Shown: in pieces, positions 1 through 7,418 of the stretch | How positions within the stretch are numbered: position 1 is the stretch's first letter | Layout of the letters: the number at the start of each line of letters is the position of its first letter | NCBI RefSeq assembly: GCF_040392825.1 | Contig: NZ_JBEBVH010000039.1 | Location: 1-21,749, forward strand | From: Pseudopedobacter sp040392825 | Lineage (GTDB): Bacteria; Bacteroidota; Bacteroidia; Sphingobacteriales; Sphingobacteriaceae | Direction of reading: 5' to 3' | DNA: 21,749 nt | Made by a program: the position numbers and the translations under genes | The notes under the pieces: generated by a model | What the model saw: the letters and a program-made list of their open reading frames with translations, nothing else | The model's database searches: none | Told to the model about the DNA's origin: nothing

Positions 1-99
1 TGGTTCATTAGTCATTAATTCTTTGGTTTTTAGTATGCAAACAATGAGGTTGAGGGCCTCGAAGCACTATTAATTAACAGTTCTCTACAAGCGTTTACT

Positions 100-130
100 A
101 TTCGAGATGTTAGCTTAATGTATCTCGAAT
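100..130. repeat. 9-bp perfect inverted repeat upstream of phospholipase C
   Basis: The arms ATTCGAGAT (100-108) and ATCTCGAAT (122-130) are perfect reverse complements with a 13-nt spacer. The element lies about 150 bp upstream of the phospholipase C start in an otherwise featureless leader region. It could be a dimeric-regulator operator or a small stem-loop. No neighbouring regulator points to it, so its role is unknown. Confidence 0.35.
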
Positions 131-278
131 TTAGATACTGTATATTTCAATCCATTTAATAAACTTCGGTATATTTTTCATAAACAATTGCCAATTTAGT
201 TTATTTAACTGCATACATTTTATGCTCGAATGTAACTTAAGTGTGGTATATTAACCTTCGAACTGAAACCAAAATACT

Positions 279-2720
279 ATGGATACAAGAAGGTCGTTCC
301 TTAAGAAAGCTTCTTTACTGGCAGGGACAACAGCTGCATTTCAAATATTACCAGATTCTATCCAAAGGGCGCTAGCTATAAACGCACCGGCAGGAACAAC
401 ATATTTAGACGCAGAACATATTGTTTTTTTGATGCAAGAGAACCGTTCTTTTGATCATTGTTTTGGGATGTTGAAAGGGGTCCGTGGTTTCAATGATCCA
501 AGACGAATGGTTCAACCCAACGGATTACCAGTTTGGATACAGTCAAACAAAAAAGGTGAGCATTATGCTCCTTTTCATCTGGATATAGAGAATACTAAAG
601 CAACATGGATGGGTTCATTACCTCATACGTGGAAAGATATGGTGTACGCCCGAAACGAGGGGAAAATGAATACCTGGTTAGAAGCCAAGAAACCCAAAAC
701 CGAATATCAGCATATGCCTTTAACCCTGGGATACTATGATCGTAAGGATTTACCATTTTATTATGCATTTGCTGATGCTTTTACAGTCTGCGATCATCAT
801 TTCTGTTCCTCACTTACCGGTACCAGTGCGAATCGTTCCTACTTTTGGTCAGGAGCTATCAGGGAAGAACCTCACAATCCAGATTCAATTGCACATGTCG
901 ATAACAGACAAATAAACTACAAAAACATTTCCTGGAAAACCTTTCCCGAAAGATTGCAGGAAGCGGGTATTGATTGGAGAGTTTATCAAAACGAGTTAAG
1001 TATTCCGGTTGGTTTTACAGAAGAGGAGGAAGATTGGCTGGCAAATTTCACGGATAATAATCTGGAGTTTTATAAGCAGTACAATGTAAGATTTCATCCT
1101 GCGCACAGGAACTATCTTCATAAGCGCATAAGTGAACTGGGGGGCAAATTGGAAAAGTTGCCACAGGATAATGAGCAGAAGGAAAAATTACAAAATGAGC
1201 TATTACGTTTACAAAGGGAGATAGAAAAGTACTCGAAAGAAAATTTTAATAAATTAAGTGATTTTGAAAAAGAGATTCATCAACGGGCATTTACTACAAA
1301 TATAGCAGATAAAGATTACCATCAATTAGAGGAAATGTCTTATGCAGATGGTGGAAAGGAACAGAAAATCAAAGTTCCGAAAGGGGATATATTCTATCAA
1401 TTTAGAACAGATGTACAAGCAGGTAAATTACCAACGGTGTCCTGGCTGGTGGCACCTTGTCGTTTTTCAGATCATCCAGGGTCTCCATGGTATGGTGCCT
1501 GGTATGTATCAGAAGCATTGGATATTTTAACAGCTAATCCGGAAGTATGGAAAAAGACAATATTCATACTCACTTATGATGAGAACGACGGTTACTTTGA
1601 TCATGTACCTCCATTTGTACCTCCACATAGTTCACGTCCAGATACAGGAAGCTTGCCAAAAGACATGACTACAGCAGCAGAATATGTAACGGCAGAACAG
1701 GAGAAAATCCGAACTAACAATCCAAATGCAACTTTAGATAGTCCAATTGGCTTAGGATTTCGGGTACCTTTAGTTATAGCTTCCCCATGGACAAAAGGCG
1801 GCTGGGTAAACTCAGAAGTATTTGATCATACTTCAAGCCTGCAGTTTCTGGAACATTTTCTGGAAAAGACAACGGGGAAAAAAGTTGTAGAAGACAATAT
1901 CAGTCCATGGAGAAGGCTTGTTTGCGGGAATCTGACTTCGGTGTTCAGACCGGTGGAAAATAATATTAAACCCAGGCTGGATTTTGTAAATCGGGAGCAA
2001 GATATTAAGCGTATTTATAGTGCAAAAGAGAAAGACTTGCCGGGTAATTATCAACTTATTAAAAATGTAACTTCCGCCAGTGATGTGGAAGGCCAGCTTC
2101 CACATCAGGAAAAAGGAGTGAAAGAAGCCTGTGCCTTACCTTATGATCTGAATGTAGATGCAATTTTTGATAAAACAAAAGAAGAGCTGATCATACGATT
2201 TGAAATCGGAGGGCTTTTACCAAAAACCAAGTTAATTGGAGTTCCTTTTATAGTAAAAGCAGGATCTGCTTATAGAAAAGATACACAACCGGGTCGAACA
2301 TGGAATTTTACAGTTAAAGAAGGCGAGCCTTTAATTTACAAATGGGATGTTAATCAGTTTAAAGGGAACTATCATCTGGAAGTTTATGGCCCCAACGGAT
2401 TCTACAGGTCTTTTACAGGCGATAAACAGACAGCTATAGCTATTCAGGTTAATATTCGTAAAGAAAACAAGAGTTTTGTATTAAACAAGCAGTCAAAAGA
2501 AGTTTCTTTGTTTGTAGGAGATAAATCTTATGGATATGCAGGTAAGCTTTTAAAGGAAGGAAAAACCGGAGAATTTGTATGTAAACTGGAAAAATCGGGC
2601 GGTTGGTATGACTTCGAGGTCCGTTCTAAAGATCATCCTGGTTTTGCTTATCGTTATGCAGGGCATATAGAGACAGGTTTTCCTAGTATTACAGATCCGC
2701 TAATGGGTAGAGGGTTTTAG
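279..2720 (+). CDS. Phosphocholine-specific phospholipase C, Tat-exported
   Basis: This is a phospholipase C of the bacterial non-haemolytic type (phosphoesterase/AcpA superfamily), expected to hydrolyse phosphatidylcholine or sphingomyelin head groups outside the inner membrane. The N-terminus has a textbook twin-arginine signal, TRRSFLK at residues 3-9, then a hydrophobic stretch, so export of a folded metalloenzyme by Tat is expected. The catalytic domain shows the family motif ENRSFDHCFG (54-63), the nucleophile region SLTGTSANR (178-186; a Thr is the likely nucleophile) and DENDGYFDH (from 434). A charged, coiled-coil-like insertion sits around residues 285-345. The C-terminus holds what look like two DUF756-type beta domains (about 620-705 and 715-805). 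At 813 aa it is full length for the family. It appears monocistronic, with a hairpin repeat after its stop. The family call is firm; the substrate is inferred. Confidence 0.95.
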   Translation: MDTRRSFLKKASLLAGTTAAFQILPDSIQRALAINAPAGTTYLDAEHIVFLMQENRSFDHCFGMLKGVRGFNDPRRMVQPNGLPVWIQSNKKGEHYAPFHLDIENTKATWMGSLPHTWKDMVYARNEGKMNTWLEAKKPKTEYQHMPLTLGYYDRKDLPFYYAFADAFTVCDHHFCSSLTGTSANRSYFWSGAIREEPHNPDSIAHVDNRQINYKNISWKTFPERLQEAGIDWRVYQNELSIPVGFTEEEEDWLANFTDNNLEFYKQYNVRFHPAHRNYLHKRISELGGKLEKLPQDNEQKEKLQNELLRLQREIEKYSKENFNKLSDFEKEIHQRAFTTNIADKDYHQLEEMSYADGGKEQKIKVPKGDIFYQFRTDVQAGKLPTVSWLVAPCRFSDHPGSPWYGAWYVSEALDILTANPEVWKKTIFILTYDENDGYFDHVPPFVPPHSSRPDTGSLPKDMTTAAEYVTAEQEKIRTNNPNATLDSPIGLGFRVPLVIASPWTKGGWVNSEVFDHTSSLQFLEHFLEKTTGKKVVEDNISPWRRLVCGNLTSVFRPVENNIKPRLDFVNREQDIKRIYSAKEKDLPGNYQLIKNVTSASDVEGQLPHQEKGVKEACALPYDLNVDAIFDKTKEELIIRFEIGGLLPKTKLIGVPFIVKAGSAYRKDTQPGRTWNFTVKEGEPLIYKWDVNQFKGNYHLEVYGPNGFYRSFTGDKQTAIAIQVNIRKENKSFVLNKQSKEVSLFVGDKSYGYAGKLLKEGKTGEFVCKLEKSGGWYDFEVRSKDHPGFAYRYAGHIETGFPSITDPLMGRGF

Positions 2721-2748
2721 GTGCAGAAGTAACAATTTTTAAAATATC

Positions 2749-2860
2749 GCAGGGTCCTCTTTGAGAGAGCGCTGCTCGGATAGAAGGATATGCTGCTGTC
2801 ATTTAGATTGGTACTTTTTATAGCTGTCCAAGCAGGGGTCTTTCTGAAAGAAGACCCTGC
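2749..2860. repeat. GCAGGGTC intergenic repeat, copy 1, with hairpin
   Basis: An outer inverted repeat, GCAGGGTCCTCTTT (2749-2762) against AAAGAAGACCCTGC (2847-2860), has one mismatch. The right arm also folds locally with 2832-2843 into a 10-11 bp bulged hairpin. The 38 bases at 2823-2860 closely match 9906-9943 elsewhere in the window, so this is a dispersed REP-like element. Sitting just after the phospholipase C stop, it may also act as a transcription terminator or mRNA 3' stabiliser, although no T-tract follows. The rest of the 293-bp gap to nnr shows nothing else recognisable. Confidence 0.6.
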
Positions 2861-3013
2861 GTAGCTTAAACTTAATGTAATGCGAAGGTTATTATTATTC
2901 TGGTTTTAGATAAATATGCTTTTAGAGTAGAAATAATTTTTAAATTCATAGTATCAATTGATTTTTAAAACATTAAGTCTCAGATGACTGTTTTTTTAAT
3001 TTAGAAATAACTG

Positions 3014-4507
3014 GTGATGCTTAAACTTTTAAATGCAGCGCAAACGAAGCTTGCAGATCAATATACCATGGAAAACGAGCCGATTCCATCTTTAGAATTA
3101 ATGGAACGAGCTTCATCCGCTTTTGTGAAAACTTTTGCCGAACGATTTACAGATAAGAGAATAAGCATTACAGTTTTCTGCGGAAAAGGAAACAATGGCG
3201 GAGATGGTTTAGCCATCGCCCGTTTACTTTATCAGGATAGATATGAATTTATTGATGTGGTGATAATCGACTTTTCCGAAAAGTCGACGCCCGAGTTTGA
3301 TGCTAATTTAATAGCATTACAACAGACTGAGATTAGTATATTTTATCTGACCAATCCAGAACTGTTAGATATTAAACAAAGTGCTGTTGTTATAGATGCC
3401 ATTTTCGGAATTGGCTTAAGCAGACCATTCGATAAATCCTATCAGACATTGATAGATAAACTCAATTTATTGCCAGGGAAAAAGGTAAGTGTAGACATTC
3501 CAAGTGGAATGCCTTCAGAGGGAAAACTTTATGAAACTCCTGTTTTTAAGGCAGATTGGGTGATTACCTTCCAACGCCCAAAAATTAACTTTTTACTACC
3601 CCTATCTGCACCTTATATCAGGGAATGGAAAGTCGTAAATATAGGCCTTAATGAAAACTTTATAGAAAGCACAGCTTCTCCCTATTATTGGATTTGGAGA
3701 AAAGATATTCTGGATAGTATAAGAAAACGGAAATCCTTTGATCATAAAGGAACTTATGGGCATAACCTAATAATCGCCGGCGATGCAAATACTATGGGAG
3801 CAGCATTGTTAACTGCAGAATCCAGTATGAAAAGCGGAGCGGGATTAACTACCGTGTGTATTCCACAAAGTGGTTTAACTGCCTTAAATTCCCGTCTCCC
3901 AGAGGTAATGTATTTAGACAGGTCAGATTTCAATTATACAGATTTTACGAAGTATAAAGGAATTTGTATTGGACCCGGATTGGGGAAGGGAAAAGATGCG
4001 AAATCATTGCTGACCCATTTAATATCTGAATATAAAAAACCGGTAGTTTTTGATGCAGATGCTTTAAATATTTTAGCCGAAGACGAGACCTTGCTTGCTC
4101 AAATATCGCCTGATTCTATCCTTACTCCGCATGTAAAAGAATTTGACAGACTATTCGGAGAACATTACAATTGTTGGGATAGAATTGAAACGGCATTCCA
4201 TCAAGCAAAAAAACTAAAGCTATATATTGTCTTAAAAAACAGATATACGATGATCTTTACGCCAGATGGCCGATGTTTTTTTAATTCTACCGGATCTCCC
4301 GCAATGGCAACCGGAGGAATGGGCGATGTGCTTACCGGATTAATATCCAGTTTTATAGCGCAGGATTATACCGTAGAAAAGGCTATTATAATAAGTGTTT
4401 TTGTGCATGGATACATAGGCGAACACTTAGGTCAAAAGATGTATGTTGTGCCACCTACAAAGTTGATTAAGCAGATACCTTATGTTATTAAAGAATTAAA
4501 ATCTTGA
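3014..4507 (+). CDS. nnr: Bifunctional NAD(P)H-hydrate epimerase / ADP-dependent NAD(P)H-hydrate dehydratase
   Basis: This enzyme repairs damaged nicotinamide cofactors. The N-terminal YjeF_N (NnrE) domain epimerises R- and S-NAD(P)HX, and the C-terminal ribokinase-like domain (NnrD) dehydrates S-NAD(P)HX back to NAD(P)H using ADP. The N-domain shows GKGNNGGDG at 57-65 and DAIFGIGLSRPF near 128-139. The C-domain starts near residue 243 (HKGTYGHNLIIAGD) and ends with the TGGMGDVLTG motif near 432-441, whose Asp is the expected catalytic residue. The length of 497 aa fits the fused form. A GTG at 3014 is followed immediately by ATG at 3017; the ATG is the more likely start. It is a cytoplasmic housekeeping gene with no evident functional link to its neighbours. 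Confidence 0.96.
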   Translation: MMLKLLNAAQTKLADQYTMENEPIPSLELMERASSAFVKTFAERFTDKRISITVFCGKGNNGGDGLAIARLLYQDRYEFIDVVIIDFSEKSTPEFDANLIALQQTEISIFYLTNPELLDIKQSAVVIDAIFGIGLSRPFDKSYQTLIDKLNLLPGKKVSVDIPSGMPSEGKLYETPVFKADWVITFQRPKINFLLPLSAPYIREWKVVNIGLNENFIESTASPYYWIWRKDILDSIRKRKSFDHKGTYGHNLIIAGDANTMGAALLTAESSMKSGAGLTTVCIPQSGLTALNSRLPEVMYLDRSDFNYTDFTKYKGICIGPGLGKGKDAKSLLTHLISEYKKPVVFDADALNILAEDETLLAQISPDSILTPHVKEFDRLFGEHYNCWDRIETAFHQAKKLKLYIVLKNRYTMIFTPDGRCFFNSTGSPAMATGGMGDVLTGLISSFIAQDYTVEKAIIISVFVHGYIGEHLGQKMYVVPPTKLIKQIPYVIKELKS

Positions 4508-4587
4508 TGAGTTGACAGACGCTTATATAAGACTTTAATTTCTTCATTTATGAGCTAAAATGTAAAAAAATAAAATTCGGATAAGGG

Positions 4588-4631
4588 TATTTCTTTTTAA
4601 AGGTGTTTTGACTTAAACATCAAAAGAAATA
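4588..4631. promoter_or_regulatory. 10-bp inverted repeat in the leader of the sigma/anti-sigma operon
   Basis: TATTTCTTTT (4588-4597) and AAAAGAAATA (4622-4631) are perfect reverse complements separated by 24 nt, and the right arm ends 2 nt before the first start codon of the operon. It could be an operator or a leader stem covering the translation start. The arms are AT-rich, so chance is not excluded. No TAnnTTTG housekeeping promoter was seen in this 126-bp gap, which would fit transcription by an alternative sigma factor. Confidence 0.35.
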
Positions 4632-4633
4632 TC

Positions 4634-5812
4634 ATGTACAAAAATTTATTATTAAGCCTATTATTGATCGCTGCCAATGCAGTATCTTCTTCACAAGCAC
4701 AAGAAAAGTATAGTAATTTACATGTTGGGTTCGTGTATCCGGTTAGCAGCAATGGAAAAGAGGCTGCCCAGTATACAAATAAAGTATCATTGCATGCACT
4801 AAGCGGAGTATCTTATGCTGAAGAAGCGGCTTCCTTTGTCGGATTAATCAGTAAGGTTAAAACTAATGTAACCGGTGTACATATAGCAGGTTTAAGCTAT
4901 TTGGTTGGAGACAGAACAGCCGGTTTCCTTTTTTCTGGTTTGCTTAATAAATATACCGAAGGGCAAGGAACGCAGATAGCCGGACTGGCTAATTTGTCCA
5001 AAAAAGAAGTGACAGGTATACAGTTTGCAGGCCTGGTTAACCAGGCTGGAAAGCTGGAAGGAGCACAATTTGCAGGTATCGGCAATAAGATAGACAGCAA
5101 TGTAAGAGGTCAGCAATTTGCCGGCATTTTAAATACTGCAGCTAATGTAAACGGAGCTCAGTTTGCTGGTATCCTGAATTTAGCGAAAGACACACTGAAA
5201 GGGATTCAGTTTGCAGGAATAGCCAATAAAGCCAATCATGTTAAAGGATCGCAATTTGCCGGAATTGTGAATAAGGCAAAGAAAGTAAGCGGAATACAGT
5301 TTGCCGGAATTGTAAATATTGCCGATAGCAGCGATTATCCGATTGCTATCCTTAATTTTATTAAGAATGGTGAGAAAAGTATTGGATTTAGTATTGACGA
5401 ACAAGCTAATACATTGGCAACCTTCCGTTCGGGAGGTAGAATAATGTACGGGATTTTAGGACTAGGCTATAATCTGAAAAATGAGAAAGAAATCTACGCA
5501 TTGCAGGCGGGAATAGGAGCTCATCTTTTTTCTGGCAATAAGTTCGGATTAAATATAGAGGCTACTAATATAGTTTTGGAAAGCTTTAAAAAGGGAGAGT
5601 TCTTTAAAAATTCCCTGACACTTATGCCAACTTATAAGATTGATAAGAGATTAGACGTATTTGCAGGGGCTTCTATTAATTATTTAAGCACAAATACACA
5701 AGAAGGCAGAGAATTAACAAAGAAATTTATCCATACGTGGGACGGAAAATCAGAAAATAGTTTTCAGGGTATTTTCGTAGGTGGGACTGTTGGATTGAAA
5801 TTGAGATTATAA
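4634..5812 (+). CDS. Secreted GxQFAGIxN repeat protein (LA_2272-type surface repeat protein)
   Basis: A 392-aa protein with an N-terminal signal peptide (hydrophobic 4-17, likely cut after SSQAQ near residue 23). Residues about 52-232 are a run of ten or more degenerate 15-17 residue repeats around G-x-Q-F-A-G-[IL]-x-N-x-A, such as GIQFAGLVNQAGK and GAQFAGILNLAKDT. This resembles proteins annotated as LA_2272-type surface repeat proteins. The remaining ~160 residues are glycine- and aromatic-rich with alternating hydrophobics, suggesting beta structure at the outer membrane. Both the repeats and the C-terminus are paralogous to the product at 7419-9206. Its TAA overlaps the next ATG by one base (TAATG), so translation is probably coupled to the sigma factor gene. 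The biochemical function is unknown. Confidence 0.8.
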   Translation: MYKNLLLSLLLIAANAVSSSQAQEKYSNLHVGFVYPVSSNGKEAAQYTNKVSLHALSGVSYAEEAASFVGLISKVKTNVTGVHIAGLSYLVGDRTAGFLFSGLLNKYTEGQGTQIAGLANLSKKEVTGIQFAGLVNQAGKLEGAQFAGIGNKIDSNVRGQQFAGILNTAANVNGAQFAGILNLAKDTLKGIQFAGIANKANHVKGSQFAGIVNKAKKVSGIQFAGIVNIADSSDYPIAILNFIKNGEKSIGFSIDEQANTLATFRSGGRIMYGILGLGYNLKNEKEIYALQAGIGAHLFSGNKFGLNIEATNIVLESFKKGEFFKNSLTLMPTYKIDKRLDVFAGASINYLSTNTQEGRELTKKFIHTWDGKSENSFQGIFVGGTVGLKLRL

Positions 5813-6468
5813 TGGCGATATCTTTTTCATACTGTCTGGATACTGAAGAATCTAAGAAACAACTATCTTTAGCCGAAAATAAGCTAGTGCATTTTAGTGA
5901 TCTTCAAAATAGTATCCAGACAGAACGCGAATTTGAAAGCCTTTTTAAGGCTTATTACAAGGCGTTATATGCCTACGCACTTGCTATTCTAAAAGATGAT
6001 ATTGCTGCGGAAGAAATCGTTCAGAATGTTTTCTTAAAATTATGGGAACGGCGGCAGGAGTTATTACAAAAACAATCATTGAAATCGTATCTGTATAAAT
6101 GTGTTTATCACGATAGTTTGAATCATATCAGGCATATGAAAGTAAGGGATAAATTTGCAGAATACACGAAGCAACGAAATTACGTCGAAGTAGACGCACA
6201 CGAGAGAGCTACGGCTAAAGAACTTGAATATAAATTGAGGAATGCTTTAAATGAATTACCACAGCAATGCCGGACGGTTTTTCAAATGAGCAGATTTCAA
6301 AATCTGAAATATCAGGAAATTGCGGCTGCGTTAGGGATTTCAGTAAAGACAGTGGAAGTGCATATGGGAAAAGCTTTGAAAAGTCTGAGGCTTAAATTGT
6401 CTGATTTTTTACCCATGCTCATTTGTCTGGCAGCTTATATTAAACTTATAATTGTGAAGTTATTATGA
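5812..6468 (+). CDS. ECF-type RNA polymerase sigma-70 factor (Bacteroidetes type)
   Basis: The protein is an extracytoplasmic-function sigma factor. Region 2 runs from FESLFKAYYKALYAYA (41-56) through AAEEIVQNVFLKLWERR, and region 4 contains ALNELPQQCRTVFQMSRF followed by the helix-turn-helix YQEIAAALGISVKTVEVHM. It should direct RNA polymerase to promoters of this operon or of a wider regulon once released by the FecR-type partner encoded next. Two features are unusual: about 38 residues precede region 2, and the C-terminus ends in a hydrophobic stretch (MLICLAAYIKLIIVKLL). The ATG overlaps the upstream stop by one base, which supports this start despite the long N-terminus. Its own stop overlaps the anti-sigma start (ATGA), the usual sign of stoichiometric co-translation. 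Confidence 0.95.
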   Translation: MAISFSYCLDTEESKKQLSLAENKLVHFSDLQNSIQTEREFESLFKAYYKALYAYALAILKDDIAAEEIVQNVFLKLWERRQELLQKQSLKSYLYKCVYHDSLNHIRHMKVRDKFAEYTKQRNYVEVDAHERATAKELEYKLRNALNELPQQCRTVFQMSRFQNLKYQEIAAALGISVKTVEVHMGKALKSLRLKLSDFLPMLICLAAYIKLIIVKLL

Positions 6469-7418
6469 CCGATGAACTTTTGATAAAATATCTTCTGAAA
6501 GAGACAAATGCCGAAGAACGGCATTTTATTGAAGAATGGCTGAAGGAGAACGAAGAGCATCAAAAGCAATTCGATCAAATACGTTTTTTATGGGATAAAA
6601 GCGGAGATTTATTAAAAAATGAAACTCAGCCGGATGAGGAAGAAGCCTGGGAACGTTTCAAAAAGAAACGGGCCGAACAAGTTGTGCCCCGTAATATAAA
6701 ACCATGGAATATATTTCAATTAGTAGCTGCCGCTTCTGTGGTTCTCATAACGGGAATTACGCTATGGCTATTTTTTACTAAAGATTTAAGCCGCAAAAAT
6801 ATTATTGTAAAAAATGAGGTAATTTCCAGTACATTATCAGACGGGTCTTTGTTGACTATTAATAAAAATAGCCAATTAAGTTTTAGTGCTTCAACGTCTG
6901 AAAGACTGGTAAAATTAAAAGAAGGCGAAGTATTTTTTAAAGTAGCTCCGGATAAAACAAAACCGTTTATAATTGAATTGGGCAACTCTGCCAAAGTTAC
7001 CGTATTGGGAACTTCATTCAATGTTAAATATAGAAAAGGTGCTGCAGAGGTAATTGTAGAAACAGGGTTGGTTAAGGTTAGTAAGAACAATTCCGAACTG
7101 CAATTACACCCTGGAGAAAAGGTGGAATTTAGAGGAGATGACAGTACTTTGCTCGCGGTTAAGAATAGTGATTCTTTGTATAAATATTTTAGAAATAAAG
7201 AGTTTGTTATAGATAACGTTCCGTTGCAAAGAGTTGTAAACGTTTTGTCTGAGGCATATTCCACCAGCATAGTTTTGGCAGATGAAGATTTAGCCAAGTT
7301 AAAGCTTAACGTTAAATTTAAAGAAGAATCATTAGACAAAATTCTCGGTGTTATTTCAGAAACTTTTGAATTGAAGTTGATAAAAGAAAAAGACCGTTAT
7401 ATCCTACAAAAGAAATAA
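6465..7418 (+). CDS. FecR-type transmembrane anti-sigma factor
   Basis: A 317-aa inner-membrane anti-sigma factor. The cytoplasmic N-terminus (1-75, with LLIKYLLKETNAEERHFIEEW) would bind the sigma factor encoded just upstream. One membrane helix lies at about 83-104. The periplasmic part has a FecR domain (118-222, including LSDGSLLTINKNSQLSF and VLGTSFNVKY) and a DUF4974-type C-terminal domain (247-315, FVIDNVPLQRVVNVLSE to the end) that resembles an STN fold. In characterised systems the periplasmic part receives the signal from the STN-like domain of an outer-membrane receptor. Here the only STN protein in the operon is the next gene, whose ATG abuts this stop codon directly. The family call is firm; the partner is inferred. 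Confidence 0.95.
   Translation: MTDELLIKYLLKETNAEERHFIEEWLKENEEHQKQFDQIRFLWDKSGDLLKNETQPDEEEAWERFKKKRAEQVVPRNIKPWNIFQLVAAASVVLITGITLWLFFTKDLSRKNIIVKNEVISSTLSDGSLLTINKNSQLSFSASTSERLVKLKEGEVFFKVAPDKTKPFIIELGNSAKVTVLGTSFNVKYRKGAAEVIVETGLVKVSKNNSELQLHPGEKVEFRGDDSTLLAVKNSDSLYKYFRNKEFVIDNVPLQRVVNVLSEAYSTSIVLADEDLAKLKLNVKFKEESLDKILGVISETFELKLIKEKDRYILQKK

Noticed and set aside
4892..5404. Minus-strand open frames of 67-74 aa opposite the first repeat protein
   Set aside because: They mirror the repeat period of the sense gene, which is enough to explain the absence of stops.
6716..7339. 207-aa open frame on the minus strand inside the anti-sigma gene
   Set aside because: It is antisense to a clear FecR-family gene, is serine/leucine/threonine-rich in the manner of a complementary-frame artefact, and shows no domain.
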